Positions 10,517-19,447 of a stretch of DNA of 64,000 bases are shown here, piece by piece; position 1 is the stretch's first letter, and each line of letters starts with the position of its first letter. The stretch covers positions 34,403-98,402 of the forward strand of contig JADZAI010000032.1 of NCBI GenBank assembly GCA_020852655.1. The letters are read 5' to 3'. The stretch comes from Alphaproteobacteria bacterium (GTDB taxonomy: Bacteria > Pseudomonadota > Alphaproteobacteria > Micropepsales > Micropepsaceae). The notes under the pieces were generated by a model, which worked only from the letters and a program-made list of their open reading frames with translations, did not search any database and was not told the origin of the DNA. Position numbers and translations under genes: made by a program.

Positions 10517-13500
10517 CTACGGCTTGCCAAACCCGCCGCCGCCGGGCGTCTCGATCAGGATCGAATCACCCGCTTCCATCTGCGTCTCCCCGGCGCCGCC
10601 CAGCCGCTCCCGGCTGCCGTCGCGGCGGATGACGCTATTGCGGCCCTTCGCACCCACACCGCCCCCTTCGAGGCCGAAGGGTGCGGTCTCGCGCCGGGTC
10701 GAGAGGATCGAGCAGGTCATCGGCGTGCGGAAGGTGATCTGCCGCGAGACGCCGTCGCCCCCTTTGTGCAGCCCCGTCCCGCCGCTGCCCCGGCGGATCG
10801 CGAAATGCCCGACCAGCACCGGAAAGCGGCTCTCCAGCACCTCCGGGTCGGTGAGACGCGAATTCGTCATATGCGTGTGGACCGCCGACTGGCCGTCGAA
10901 GCCCGGTCCCGCGCCGGCCCCGCCGCAGATCGTCTCGTAATACTGGTAGCGGTCGTTGCCGAAGGTCAGGTTGTTCATCGTGCCCTGCGCCGCGGCGAGC
11001 ACGCCCATCGCGCCGAAGATCGCGTCGGTCACCGCCTGGCTCGTCTCGACATTGCCGGCGACGACGGCGGCCGGATAGCGGGGGCTGAGAAAGCAGCCGT
11101 CCGGAATGACGATCTCGAGCGGACGCAGGCAGCCGGCATTCAGCGGGATGTCGTCGTCGGCGAGGCAGCGGAAGCAATAGAGCACCGCCGCCTTGGTCAC
11201 GCTCGACGGCGCGTTGAAATTATTCGCCTGCTGCGGATCGGTGCCGGTGAAGTCGATGCGGGCGGCGCGCGCGGCGGCGTCGACGTCGATGCGGACGCGG
11301 ATGGTCGCGCCGCCGTCCATCGTCACGGTGAAGCTGCCCGGTTTCAACGCCGCGATCGCCTGGCGCACGACGGCCTCGGCATTGTCCTGGACATGGCCCA
11401 TATAGGCCTTCACCACGTCGAGGCCGTATTGCCCGACCATGCGGTGCAGCTCCTCGGCGCCCTTGGTGCAGGCGGCGATCTGCGCCTTCATGTCGGCGAC
11501 GTTGGTGTCGGGATTGCGCGAGGGATACGGCCCGGCGGTCAGCAGGGCGCGCAATCCGGCTTCGTCGAATTTGCCGGCGTGGACGATCTGGACCCCATCC
11601 AGCAGCACGCCCTCATCGGCGACGCTGCGCGAGAAGGGTGGCATCGAACCCGGCGCGATGCCGCCGATGTCGGCATGATGGCCGCGCGCCGCGCAGAAGA
11701 AGCGCGGCTCGGCATCGCCTTCGCCGAAGACCGGCATGACGACGGTGACGTCGGGCAGATGCGTGCCGCCGCCATAGGGCGCGTTCAGCGCGAAGGCATC
11801 GCCCGGCTGCATATGCGGATGCCTGGCGCGCACCGCGGCGACGCTGTCGCCCATGCTGCCGAGATGCACCGGCATGTGCGGTGCGTTGGCGATCAGCGCG
11901 CCGTCGCCGTCATAGATCGCGCAGGAGAAGTCGAGCCGTTCCTTGATGTTTACCGACGCCGCGGTCTTCTCCAGCGTCAGGCCCATCTGTTCGGCGATCG
12001 ACATGAAGAGGTTGTTGAAGACCTCGAGCAGGATGGGATCGGCCTCGGTGCCCGCCGCGCGCCGTTCCGGCCGCGCCGTGACCCGCGTGAGGATCACCTC
12101 GCCGCCCGGCGCGATGGCCGCGCGCCAGCCCGGCTCGACGACGATCGTCTGGTGCGGCTCGATCAGCAGCGCCGGGCCGGGCAGGGCGTGCCCGGTGCGC
12201 ACCCCTTCGCGGCGATGCACAGGGATGTCGTGCCACGCGCCCGCCATGAAGACGCGCGCCGTCGTCGCCGGCGCCGGCAAGGGCGTGTCTGCGGCGGCTG
12301 CGTGATGGCGCGGCGGCTCGGCGCCGCCGCCATGCGCCTCGGCCTCCAGCGACTCGACGATCAGGCCGCGGCCTTCGAAGCCGAACCCGAAGCGCTTGGT
12401 ATGCGCGGCGGTGAAGTCGCGGCGCATGTCGCCGGCGCTGCCATACGGGACGGGCAGGGTGGTGTCCGTCCCTTCGTAGCGGACATGCGCGACGGCATGA
12501 GCGGCGATGCCGTCACGCGCGACGCCCTGGCTTTGGAGTTCTGCAGAAGCGGCCGCACGCAATTCCTCCGCCGCGGGATCGAGCGCCGCCTTGGTGTCGT
12601 CCTCCAGCTTGCGGCCGATCGCGCGCTGGCGAAAGGCGCGCAGCTTGGCGAGGCCGATGCCATAGGCCGACAGCAGGCCGGAGAAGGGATGGATCAGCAC
12701 CGTCTCCATGCCCAGCGCATCCGCGACGAGACAGGCATGCTGCCCGCCCGCCCCGCCGAAGCAATTCAGCGCATAGCTCGTCACGTCGTAGCCGCGTGCG
12801 ACGGAAATCTTCTTGATCGCGTTCGCCATGTTGGCGACGGCGATCTGGATGAAGCCCTCCGCCACCTCCTCGGCCGGCTTGCCGATGCGCCCGGCCATGT
12901 CCGCGAAGGCGGCGCGCACGGCGCCCGCGTCCAGCTTCTGGTCCTCGCCGGGCCCGAAGATCGCCGGGAAAAAATCCGGCTGGAGCTTGCCCAGCATGAC
13001 ATTGGCGTCGGTGACGGCGAGCGGCCCGCCGCGACGGTAGGCGGCCGGTCCGGGATTGGCCCCGGCCGAGTCCGGCCCGACGCGCATCCTGAGGCCGTCG
13101 TAATGCAGGATCGAACTGCCGCCTGCCGCGACGGTATGGATCAGCATCATCGGGGCGCGGAGGCGCACGCCGGCGACCTGTGTTTCCTGCTCGCGCTCAT
13201 AGGCGCCGTCGAAATGGCAGACGTCGGTGGACGTGCCGCCCATGTCGAAGCCGATGATCTTCCCGAACCCGGCGGCGCGCCCGGATTCGGCGGCGCCGAC
13301 GACACCGCCGGCAGGCCCGGACAGAACGGCGTCCTTGCCCTGAAAACGTGCGGCGTCGGTCAGTCCGCCTGAGGACATCATGAACTGGAGCTGCGTCTCC
13401 GGACCGAGCCCGGCGCGCACGCGATTCACGTAACGCCGCAGCACCGGCGACAGATAGGCGTCGACCACCGTCGTGTCGCCGCGCGAGACCAGTTTCTGGA

Positions 13501-14092
13501 GCGGCGATACCTCGTGGCTGACGCTGACCTGCGTGAACCCCACAGCCCGCGCGATCTTCGCCGCCCGCCGTTCGTGCCCGGGATAGCGATAGCCATGCAG
13601 GAAGGCGATCGCGCAGGCGCGCAAGCCCGCATCGAAGGCCTCGGCGAGAGCGTGGCGCAGTGCCGTCTCATCCAGCGGCGTTCGCACCTCGCCTTCGGCC
13701 GTCATGCGCTCGCCCGCCTCGACGACACGGGTGTAGAGCATGTCCGGCAGTTCGATGTTGCGGACGAAGAGCTTCGGCCGGTTCTGGTAGCCGATACGGA
13801 GCTGGTCGGCGAAGCCGCGCGTGATGACGAGCAGCGTCGGCTCGCCCTTGCGCTCGAGCAACGCATTGGTCGCGACGGTCGTCCCCATCTTCACCGCCGC
13901 GATGCGCTCGGCCGGCAGCGCCGCACCCGGCGCAATCTTCAGGAAGCGCCGGATGCCTTCGACCGCGGCATCTTCATAGCGCTCGGGATTTTCCGACAGC
14001 AGTTTCGCTGCGCTGAGCGTACCGTCCGGCGCCCGCGCAATCACGTCCGTGAACGTACCGCCGCGGTCGATCCAGAACTGCCATTTGCCCAT
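10517..14092 (-). CDS. 5-oxoprolinase (HyuA-HyuB fused, ATP-hydrolysing)
   Basis: 1191 aa, the length of fused 5-oxoprolinases. It opens and hydrolyses 5-oxo-L-proline (or a hydantoin-like ring) with ATP. The N-terminal HyuA half begins with [11 protein letters not shown] (residues 6-16) and has the ASKHA nucleotide motif [16 protein letters not shown] near residue 280 and [12 protein letters not shown] near 445. The HyuB half starts near 680 ([20 protein letters not shown]) with [15 protein letters not shown] and ends in a Gly-rich GGGGFGKP tail. Separate HyuA/HyuB subunits are the alternative form in bacteria; here the fusion is uninterrupted. The exact substrate cannot be read from sequence. 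Confidence 0.92.
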   Translation of the reverse strand: MGKWQFWIDRGGTFTDVIARAPDGTLSAAKLLSENPERYEDAAVEGIRRFLKIAPGAALPAERIAAVKMGTTVATNALLERKGEPTLLVITRGFADQLRIGYQNRPKLFVRNIELPDMLYTRVVEAGERMTAEGEVRTPLDETALRHALAEAFDAGLRACAIAFLHGYRYPGHERRAAKIARAVGFTQVSVSHEVSPLQKLVSRGDTTVVDAYLSPVLRRYVNRVRAGLGPETQLQFMMSSGGLTDAARFQGKDAVLSGPAGGVVGAAESGRAAGFGKIIGFDMGGTSTDVCHFDGAYEREQETQVAGVRLRAPMMLIHTVAAGGSSILHYDGLRMRVGPDSAGANPGPAAYRRGGPLAVTDANVMLGKLQPDFFPAIFGPGEDQKLDAGAVRAAFADMAGRIGKPAEEVAEGFIQIAVANMANAIKKISVARGYDVTSYALNCFGGAGGQHACLVADALGMETVLIHPFSGLLSAYGIGLAKLRAFRQRAIGRKLEDDTKAALDPAAEELRAAASAELQSQGVARDGIAAHAVAHVRYEGTDTTLPVPYGSAGDMRRDFTAAHTKRFGFGFEGRGLIVESLEAEAHGGGAEPPRHHAAAADTPLPAPATTARVFMAGAWHDIPVHRREGVRTGHALPGPALLIEPHQTIVVEPGWRAAIAPGGEVILTRVTARPERRAAGTEADPILLEVFNNLFMSIAEQMGLTLEKTAASVNIKERLDFSCAIYDGDGALIANAPHMPVHLGSMGDSVAAVRARHPHMQPGDAFALNAPYGGGTHLPDVTVVMPVFGEGDAEPRFFCAARGHHADIGGIAPGSMPPFSRSVADEGVLLDGVQIVHAGKFDEAGLRALLTAGPYPSRNPDTNVADMKAQIAACTKGAEELHRMVGQYGLDVVKAYMGHVQDNAEAVVRQAIAALKPGSFTVTMDGGATIRVRIDVDAAARAARIDFTGTDPQQANNFNAPSSVTKAAVLYCFRCLADDDIPLNAGCLRPLEIVIPDGCFLSPRYPAAVVAGNVETSQAVTDAIFGAMGVLAAAQGTMNNLTFGNDRYQYYETICGGAGAGPGFDGQSAVHTHMTNSRLTDPEVLESRFPVLVGHFAIRRGSGGTGLHKGGDGVSRQITFRTPMTCSILSTRRETAPFGLEGGGVGAKGRNSVIRRDGSRERLGGAGETQMEAGDSILIETPGGGGFGKP

Positions 14093-14122
14093 GGCAGGCT
14101 TGTAGCGTTCGCTCCCGGGTTT

Positions 14123-15283
14123 TCAAACGCCGCGCGGTACGCCGGCGCGCTCCCACCAAGCTGCAAGATGAGCTGCCGCCGCCAGGAAGAGCGGCCGCGC
14201 CGGCGGATCGTCGGCTGCCGCCCGCAGACAGGCGACCGTGTATTTGGCGAGATGTGCGTCCTCATGCACCAAGGCGTTCGCCGCGAGCGCCGTGACGTCG
14301 ACCGGCACCGGCCTCCAGTCTTTCTCCAGCCGCACCTTCCCCAGCGTCGATCGAAAGCCGAGCACATAGGTCGCGGCGATCCGAACGAGACGCGCCGGGT
14401 TCTTGCTGTAGGGCGCCAGCGCCAGCAGCCCTTGCGGCAGGGTCAGGCAGTGGCTCCAGCCATAGGGCGCGTGATCGGGATCGTCCTGGAGCATCGACAG
14501 GGCCGCGATCCGTGACAGCGCGATGCGTGCGTCCTCAAGCGGCAGTCCGGTCGCCTCGCCGAGCAGAGATGCCGCCAGGCCATTCTTCTCGACCGCCAGC
14601 ATGGTCGGCGCGATCGACGAACTCGGCGCGTCCCGCCGCGGCGGCGCGGCGAGTGCCTCCCACAGATCCTTCGGCCCGCCCGCACTCTTGTCGCCATCGA
14701 CCCAGGTCAGGTGGCCACGAGCCGCCGCAAGGCCGCGGATGGCCGTCCGCACCGTCAGCGCAAGATCGCCGTAGCGCGGGGCGGCTTCCGGCAGCGCTGC
14801 CAGCAGGATCGGCGCATGCGCCGCCGCGCCCAGACTCGCCGCGATCAGGTCGGTCAGTTCGGCGCACAGATCCTGCGCCGGCACCTGCGGCGCGAGCGCC
14901 ATCAGCGCAGCATCCGCACCGTCGCTATCGTGGTCACGCAAGGCCGCCAGCAGCTTCGCCTTGGCTTCCTCGGGCGGACAGGAGGGCACGTCCGGGCGAT
15001 CGACCTCGTCGCCTTCCGCATACAGGGCTGCGATGCCGGCGATGCGCATCCGCCCCGCCGACCGCATGTTCGGCGGCGCCAGCGGCAACAGCGTCGCGCG
15101 GGCCAGAAGCTCCATCGGGGCATGGAGCGTGAAGGACGAGCCCTTCACCTTGGGGCCGGCGATGGCGCCTCCGACTGCTGTGACAAGCTGGGCGTCGGTC
15201 AGCGCGGCGATGACCGAAGGCTCCGGCCCGTGCACGTCGATGTCAGGCGGGAGGGCGCGAAGCGCGGAGACGAGCTGTTGCAT
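14123..15283 (-). CDS. Unrecognised 386-aa protein under a SoxR promoter
   Basis: 386 aa, Ala/Leu-rich and apparently all-helical, no signal peptide. I recognise no family. Recurrent features are helical blocks such as MRIAGIAALYAEGDEVDRP, GWSHCLTLPQGLLALAPY and the C-terminal ALVHEDAHLAKYTVACLRAA. Histidines in the last two blocks could bind a metal or cofactor, but that is a guess. The start at ATG 15283 is favoured because the divergent SoxR-type promoter (see 15290-15320) would place transcription start on this very base, making the message leaderless; a TTG at 15304 lies inside the operator and is unlikely. Divergent from soxR, so probably the target of its redox switch. Confidence 0.7.
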   Translation of the reverse strand: MQQLVSALRALPPDIDVHGPEPSVIAALTDAQLVTAVGGAIAGPKVKGSSFTLHAPMELLARATLLPLAPPNMRSAGRMRIAGIAALYAEGDEVDRPDVPSCPPEEAKAKLLAALRDHDSDGADAALMALAPQVPAQDLCAELTDLIAASLGAAAHAPILLAALPEAAPRYGDLALTVRTAIRGLAAARGHLTWVDGDKSAGGPKDLWEALAAPPRRDAPSSSIAPTMLAVEKNGLAASLLGEATGLPLEDARIALSRIAALSMLQDDPDHAPYGWSHCLTLPQGLLALAPYSKNPARLVRIAATYVLGFRSTLGKVRLEKDWRPVPVDVTALAANALVHEDAHLAKYTVACLRAAADDPPARPLFLAAAAHLAAWWERAGVPRGV

Positions 15284-15289
15284 CCCGCT

Positions 15290-15320
15290 CTCATACAAGT
15301 TCAAGTGAACTTGAGGTCAA
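15290..15320 (-). promoter_or_regulatory. SoxR-type promoter: 19-bp spacer containing a SoxR box
   Basis: On the minus strand: -35 TTGACC (15320-15315), a 19-nt spacer, -10 TATGAG (15295-15290). The spacer contains the palindrome TCAAGT-GA-ACTTGA (15301-15314), the same half-sites and 2-nt centre as the enterobacterial SoxR box, and longer symmetry is visible around it (CAAGTTCA / TGAACTTG). An over-long 19-bp spacer with the operator between the hexamers is the hallmark of promoters activated by MerR-family proteins. It faces the 386-aa gene; the predicted start site is at or beside its ATG. Confidence 0.85.
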
Positions 15321-15335
15321 GGGATTTGTGCGGCC

Positions 15336-15812
15336 ATGGCGGAACAGTTCATCGACATCAGCGAACTCGCGGCGCGATCCGGCCTGGCCGCGAGCGCATT
15401 GCGCTTCTATGAGGCGGAAGGGCTGATCGTATCCTTGCGGTCGGCAGGCAACCGCCGGCGCTTTCCCCGTTCCATCCTGCGCAAGGTCGCCTTCATCCGC
15501 GCCGCGCAGAATGTCGGGCTGACGCTCGACGCCATAAAGGCGGCGCTGGGCGGCCTGCCGTCAGGCCGCACGCCGACCAAGGCCGACTGGGAAAGCCTGT
15601 CGCGCCAATGGGCGGTCCTGCTGGACGAGAAGATCGCGGCGCTTCATCGCCTGCGCAATGCGCTCGGCTCCTGCATCGGCTGCGGCTGCCTCTCGCTGAA
15701 GCGCTGCGCCCTCTATAATCCCGGCGACGCCGCCCGCGCCAAAGGCTTCGGCGCGCGCTATCTTCTCGGCGACGACCCGAAGCAGTTCATGGCTTCAGAG
15801 GGCGAGGGCTAG
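15336..15812 (+). CDS. soxR: Redox-sensitive transcriptional activator SoxR
   Basis: 158 aa. MerR-type winged helix at the N-terminus (ISELAARSGLAASALRFYEAEGLI, wing RSAGNRRRFPRSILRKVAFIRAAQNVGL), a dimerisation helix, and the SoxR [2Fe-2S] motif C-IG-C-G-C-LSLKR-C (CX2CXCX5C) near residues 112-123. One-electron oxidation of the cluster by redox-cycling compounds or NO switches on the target promoter. The SoxR box lies 22 nt upstream in the divergent gap with the 386-aa gene. Outside enterobacteria SoxR usually acts directly on a few detoxification genes rather than through SoxS, and no soxS is present here. Confidence 0.95.
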   Translation: MAEQFIDISELAARSGLAASALRFYEAEGLIVSLRSAGNRRRFPRSILRKVAFIRAAQNVGLTLDAIKAALGGLPSGRTPTKADWESLSRQWAVLLDEKIAALHRLRNALGSCIGCGCLSLKRCALYNPGDAARAKGFGARYLLGDDPKQFMASEGEG

Positions 15813-15814
15813 GG

Positions 15815-16024
15815 TCAGTCCTCGACGGTGAAGCCGACTTTCAGCGACACCTGGTAGTGCGCTACCTTGCCGTTCTCGACATGGCCGCGGGTTTCCAGCA
15901 CCTCGAACCAGCGGATGTTGCGCAGCGTCTTGCCGGCGCGGGTGATCGCCGTCTGGATGGCGTCCTCGATGCCGGATTTCGACGAGCCCGTGAGCTCGAC
16001 GATCTTGTAGACATTGTCGTCCAT
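15815..16024 (-). CDS. Dodecin (flavin-binding)
   Basis: 69 aa, the full length of bacterial dodecins, which assemble into hollow dodecamers storing FMN/riboflavin and sometimes CoA. The conserved Trp that stacks on the flavin is W39 in [13 protein letters not shown]. The N-terminal [11 protein letters not shown] and the C-terminal YQVSLKVGF strands are standard. AAGGG precedes the ATG at 16024. Transcribed towards soxR, with 2 nt between the stops. Its closeness to a redox regulator is suggestive, since free reduced flavin produces superoxide, but co-regulation is not shown. Confidence 0.93.
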   Translation of the reverse strand: MDDNVYKIVELTGSSKSGIEDAIQTAITRAGKTLRNIRWFEVLETRGHVENGKVAHYQVSLKVGFTVED

Positions 16025-16222
16025 GGCGTTTCCCTTCTGCGGCCTGGTCATAAAGACGTGCTGCGGCGGGGATGGTTGCGTCCGCCGGGCGCTTTGATCG
16101 CCGCGACGGGGCCTTGCAAGACCGGCCGCAGGGCAACGGAGAATACCATCCCTGAAGGCCCGGGGTAGGGGCGTTTGCCGGGCTCCCGTATTTTTCCGAT
16201 GATGCCGGCGTTGGAGATGGCG

Positions 16223-16480
16223 ATGGATACGAAGACGATCGAACTGCCCCGACAGTTGTCGCAATGGGTCGAAGAACGCGTCGAAAGCGGCGAATTTGCC
16301 GATACGAGCGACTACATGCGCGAACTTATCCGGCGCGACCAAGAGCAGCGGGAGTGGCTGGTCAGCGAACTGATCAAAGGCGAAGAAAGCGGGACCAACT
16401 CGCTTACGGTCGACGATATCTGGGCGGAAGCGGTTGCGGAGTATCGAGCCAGGAAGATGCGCAAGTCGCGCGCTGCGTGA
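16223..16480 (+). CDS. parD: ParD-like antitoxin (CopG/RHH type)
   Basis: 85 aa. N-terminal ribbon-helix-helix ([21 protein letters not shown], then [14 protein letters not shown]) typical of ParD/CC2985 antitoxins, followed by an acidic helical tail that wraps the toxin ([19 protein letters not shown]). ATG 16223 is chosen because GGAG (16213-16216) lies 6 nt upstream; ATGs at 16217 and 16199 are less well placed. The stop overlaps the GTG start of the toxin gene. It would repress its own promoter and neutralise ParE. The toxin partner is broken, so this may be an orphan in transition. Confidence 0.88.
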   Translation: MDTKTIELPRQLSQWVEERVESGEFADTSDYMRELIRRDQEQREWLVSELIKGEESGTNSLTVDDIWAEAVAEYRARKMRKSRAA

Positions 16481-16763
16481 CGACCTACTCGCTTTCGAAC
16501 GCAGCGTCGGCAGATGTCCTGGGCATTGCCAAATTCTCGCTTAAGCGGTGGGGCGAGAAGAAAGCCAAAGAGTATGTCGACGGCTTGAAGCGCGTGTTCG
16601 CCGGAGTTGCCGAGCGACCGCAGGATGGCAAGGTCGTCGCCCTTCGTCCGAAGTTGCGCCGCGTGCAGTACCGCAGTCACTACGTCTTCTACAGAATCCG
16701 TACTCAAGTGTGGAGATAGTCCGCGTCCTCCACGGCCGGATGAATTTCGCGCGGCATCTGTGA
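16477..16763 (+). pseudogene. parE: ParE-like toxin, frameshifted near the C-terminus
   Basis: A GTG start at 16477 overlaps the parD stop (GTGA). The first 80 codons give a ParE/RelE-fold protein ([45 protein letters not shown]) but end early at TAG 16717-16719 with RTQVWR. The expected ParE C-terminus, SVEIVRVLHGRMNFARHL followed by TGA (16761-16763), is intact in another frame from about 16704. Restoring it needs a -1 shift, so one base appears lost near 16698-16712. No slippery heptamer is visible, so programmed frameshifting is unlikely. The missing end normally carries residues of the toxic surface, so the product is probably inactive, unless this is a sequencing error. Confidence 0.8.
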
Positions 16764-16809
16764 CGCGTCGCGGGTTGGCGCGACTCGTGGCGGGCGTTAG
16801 ACTCGGGTC

Positions 16810-17523
16810 ATGTCGATCTGGGGCAAAGTCGGTGGAGCGGCCGCGGGGTTCCTGATAGGCGGCGGACCGATCGGTGCGGCGCTGGGGGCGCTCGCGGGCC
16901 ATGCCGTGTTCGACCGCGAGCCGGGCGAGAACGAGAAGCAGGTCGCCTTCACCATCGGTGTGACGGCGCTCGCCGCCAAGATGGCGCGGGCCGACGGCGC
17001 CGCGACCGAACAGGAATTCTCCGCCTTCAAGAAGATCGTCCATATCGAGCCGGGCTTCGAAGCCGATGTGCGGCGGGTCTATCTGATGGCGCACGAAACG
17101 GTCGCCGGCTATGAGGGCTACGCCTCCCAGCTCGGCCGGCTGTTCCGCGACAAGCCGGGTCTGCTCGAAGATCTGCTAGACGCGCTCTTCTTCGTCGCCT
17201 CGGCCGACGGGCAACTGCATGACGCGGAACTGGAATATCTGCGCGAGGTGGCACGCCGCTTCGGCCTGTCCGATGCGGCCTTCAACAATCTCTGCGCTTC
17301 CTATGGCGGGCCGTGCGAGCCCGATCCCTATGCGCTCCTCAATATCGATGCGAGCGCGACCAATGACGAGGTCCGCAAGGCCTATCTCCAGGCCGTGCGC
17401 GAGAACCACCCGGACCGCATGATCGCGCGCGGTGCGCCGGAGGAATTTCTCGCCGTCGCGACCGAGAAGCTCGCCCGCGTCAACATCGCCTACGACGCCA
17501 TCCGGAAGGACCGCGGCCTTTGA
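16810..17523 (+). CDS. DjlA-like co-chaperone (TerB + J domain)
   Basis: 237 aa. A short glycine-rich membrane segment (residues about 8-30, AAAGFLIGGGPIGAALGAL) leads into a TerB-like helical domain (about 45-160) with two acidic repeats, MARADGAATEQE and ASADGQLHDAE. A J domain follows (about 175-235, DPYALLNIDASATNDEVRKAY) with the HPD tripeptide in ENHPDRM that stimulates DnaK ATPase. DjlA proteins are inner-membrane co-chaperones in envelope stress. Its stop overlaps the amidase start by 4 nt, linking it to the cell-wall locus, an order seen in other alphaproteobacteria. Confidence 0.88.
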   Translation: MSIWGKVGGAAAGFLIGGGPIGAALGALAGHAVFDREPGENEKQVAFTIGVTALAAKMARADGAATEQEFSAFKKIVHIEPGFEADVRRVYLMAHETVAGYEGYASQLGRLFRDKPGLLEDLLDALFFVASADGQLHDAELEYLREVARRFGLSDAAFNNLCASYGGPCEPDPYALLNIDASATNDEVRKAYLQAVRENHPDRMIARGAPEEFLAVATEKLARVNIAYDAIRKDRGL

Positions 17524-18248
17524 CCCTGCGCATCGTCGCGCGCCCCTCGCCGAACTTCAACGATCGGCCGGGGCCGGTCGACATGCTGGTCATGCACTAT
17601 ACCGGCATGCCGGACGCCGAAGGCGCGATGCGCGTGCTGACCGACCCGGACCGGCAGCCGCGAGTCAGTGCGCACTACACGCTCGATGAGGACGGCACGG
17701 TCTACGCCCATGTGCCGGAGGCGAAGCGCGCGTGGCATGCGGGCGTCTCGTGGTGGCGCGGGCGTGACGACGTGAATTCGCGCTCCATCGGCATCGAGAT
17801 CGTCAATCCCGGCCATGAGTGGGGCTATCGTCCGTTCCCGCCGGCGCAGGTCGAGGCGCTGCTCGCGCTCAGCAAGGCCATTCTCGCGCGGCACCAAATT
17901 CCGCCCGCGCATGTCGTCGGCCATTCCGATGTCGCGCCGGGCCGCAAGACCGATCCGGGCGAACTCTTCCCCTGGCAGTTGCTCGCCGGCCACGGGATCG
18001 GTCTCTGGCCGCGGCCGGGCCTGGCTGCCGTGCCGAAGGACGAGGCGACGATCGCCGCGGCGCTGCGCCGTATCGGCTATGGTGTGCCGCCCGAAGTCGA
18101 CAAGCCGCTCGCCGTGGTCCTCACCGAGTTCCAGCGCCACTTCCGCCCAGGCAGGCTCGACGGCCTCGCCGATCTCGAAACCCGCCAGGCCCTCGCCGGC
18201 CTGTTGGCCGCGCTTGACGCTGGCGGCATCGCGGCGCACTTCATCTGA
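17520..18248 (+). CDS. N-acetylmuramoyl-L-alanine amidase (AmpD/AmiD type)
   Basis: 242 aa. An Amidase_2 domain spans about residues 10-150: zinc ligand H26 in VMHYTG, VSAHYTLDEDGTVYAHVPE, WHAGVSWWRG, NSRSIGIEIVN, and the second zinc site GHSDVAPGRKTDPG. A PG_binding_1-like C-terminal part (about 190-240, LTEFQRHFRPGRLDG) follows. It cleaves the MurNAc-L-Ala bond during peptidoglycan recycling or remodelling. No signal peptide is visible, so it may be cytosolic like AmpD. The start is TTG 17520, overlapping the djlA-like stop (TTGA). Its stop is directly followed by rnpB. Confidence 0.9.
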   Translation: MTLRIVARPSPNFNDRPGPVDMLVMHYTGMPDAEGAMRVLTDPDRQPRVSAHYTLDEDGTVYAHVPEAKRAWHAGVSWWRGRDDVNSRSIGIEIVNPGHEWGYRPFPPAQVEALLALSKAILARHQIPPAHVVGHSDVAPGRKTDPGELFPWQLLAGHGIGLWPRPGLAAVPKDEATIAAALRRIGYGVPPEVDKPLAVVLTEFQRHFRPGRLDGLADLETRQALAGLLAALDAGGIAAHFI

Positions 18249-18622
18249 GCGTCAGATGGCTGGATGACCGCGGGGGTTCGCCTTCGAGGAAAGTCCGGGC
18301 TCCACGGAGACATGGTGCCGGGTAACGCCCGGCGGGGGCGACCCCAGGGATAGCGCCACAGAGAACAGACCGCCGGCGTCCGCGCCGGTCAGGGTGAAAC
18401 GGTGGGGTAAGAGCCCACCGCGGTCCCGGCAACGGGAACGGCACGGCAAGCCCCACCAGGAGCAAGACCGAATAGGGGTGGCATATGGGCCTGTCTTCGG
18501 CTCGCCGCCCGGGTTGGTCGCGCGAGGCGCCCGGCGACGGGCGTCCCAGAGGAATGGTCATCCATCCGCTTGGGCATCCGCTCACGCGGGGGACAGAACC
18601 CGGCTTACAGGCCATCTGACGC
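18249..18622 (+). ncRNA. rnpB: RNase P RNA (bacterial type A)
   Basis: The catalytic RNA of RNase P, which trims tRNA 5' leaders. The ends pair as a perfect 12-bp P1 helix, GCGTCAGATGGC (18249-18260) with GCCATCTGACGC (18611-18622). The conserved 5' core GAGGAAAGTCCGGGCTCC, the CACAGAGAACAGACCGCC block, GGGTAAGAGCCCACCG (P10/11), and the 3' core GGGGACAGAACCCGGCTTACAG are all present. It begins on the base after the amidase stop, so its promoter must lie in the amidase coding region; TTGACG at 18214-18219 is a candidate -35, with a poor -10 match about 17-19 nt later. Confidence 0.97.
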
Positions 18623-18671
18623 TTATTCTCGGTTCGCTGGAAATTTTCGATGCACCCGCTTGACGCCCTAA

Positions 18672-18685
18672 TTAGATATATCTAA
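18672..18685. promoter_or_regulatory. Perfect palindrome, probable PadR/YqjI-type operator
   Basis: TTAGATATATCTAA is a perfect 14-bp palindrome centred 45 nt upstream of the PadR-family start, in the only AT-rich patch between rnpB and that gene. PadR repressors usually bind such sites in their own promoter. The next element downstream is AGGAAG (18711-18716), the ribosome binding site. Autoregulation is inferred. Confidence 0.7.
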
Positions 18686-18722
18686 ATAGTGCATCATCGA
18701 GTAGGACGAAAGGAAGTTATTG

Positions 18723-19364
18723 ATGTACGGCTCGTGTCATTCCCACGGACATCGTCGGGAGAAGATGCGCGCAGCCTGGCGCGCATTCGCAGAAACCCAG
18801 CTTGAGGCCGCCCGCGGCCGCCGGGGTGGCGGCGCAGAGGATGAGAGAGGGGGCTGGGGCTGGGGCGGCGGTTTCGGCCGGTTCGGCGGCCCGCGCGGCG
18901 GACGCCCGCTCGGCCACGGCGACCTCAGGCTGTTGCTGCTGGCGCTGATCGGCGAGAAGCCGCGCCACGGCTACGACCTGATCAAGGCGATCGAGGAGCG
19001 CTTAGCCGGCGGCTATGCGCCGAGCCCGGGCGCGGTCTATCCGACGCTGACCATGCTGGAAGAGCAGGACCTGATCCGCGGCGAGACCTCGGACGGTGCC
19101 AAGAAGCTCTTCACGATCACCCCGGAAGGCGAGGCCTATCTGAAGGAGAACCGGACGGCGGTCGACGGCATCATGTCGCGGATCGACCTTGCGGCGGCGG
19201 CCTATGCCAGCCATGCGACGCCCGAAAGCGTCCGCGAGGCGATGAAGACGCTGCACCAGTCGCTGCATATGCGGCGCGGTCCCTGGAACGACGCCGAGGC
19301 CGAACGGGTGAAGGCGCTGATCGAAAAGACGGCGCGCGACATCGTCGGCCTGGGTTCCACGTAA
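18723..19364 (+). CDS. PadR-family transcriptional regulator, YqjI-like
   Basis: 213 aa. The N-terminus has a small Cys/His cluster (MYGSCHSHGH) and a long Gly/Trp/Arg-rich linker (about residues 30-62). A PadR winged helix follows (about 66-150): GHGDLRLLLLALI, HGYDLIKAIEE, SPGAVYPTLTMLEEQDLI and a KKLFTITPEGEAYL wing. The order resembles E. coli YqjI, a nickel-responsive PadR repressor of a ferric reductase, whose N-terminal extension is also His/Cys-rich but longer. Metal sensing is therefore possible but not shown. ATG 18723 has AGGAAG 6 nt upstream; a TTG directly before it is less likely. Confidence 0.85.
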   Translation: MYGSCHSHGHRREKMRAAWRAFAETQLEAARGRRGGGAEDERGGWGWGGGFGRFGGPRGGRPLGHGDLRLLLLALIGEKPRHGYDLIKAIEERLAGGYAPSPGAVYPTLTMLEEQDLIRGETSDGAKKLFTITPEGEAYLKENRTAVDGIMSRIDLAAAAYASHATPESVREAMKTLHQSLHMRRGPWNDAEAERVKALIEKTARDIVGLGST

Positions 19365-19374
19365 AGTTCCGGAA

Positions 19375-19447
19375 GGGGCCGGGCGAGGCTCGGCCCCACA
19401 GACTTATCCCCATGCAAGGCGGGCCGGGGACTCTCGACAGAGTCCCC
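19375..19447. other. Two GC-rich hairpins after the PadR gene
   Basis: GGGGCCG (19375-19381) / CGGCCCC (19391-19397) has a 9-nt loop, and GGGGACTCT (19426-19434) / AGAGTCCCC (19439-19447) has a CGAC tetraloop and a perfect 9-bp stem. Neither is followed by a T-run. Together they probably end the PadR transcript and insulate it from the mraZ promoter. Between them lies TTATCCCCA (19404-19412), one base from the DnaA consensus. Confidence 0.5.

Noticed and set aside
16698..16712. Programmed -1 frameshift in parE
   Set aside because: No slippery heptamer or downstream pseudoknot is visible; simple base loss or sequencing error explains it better.
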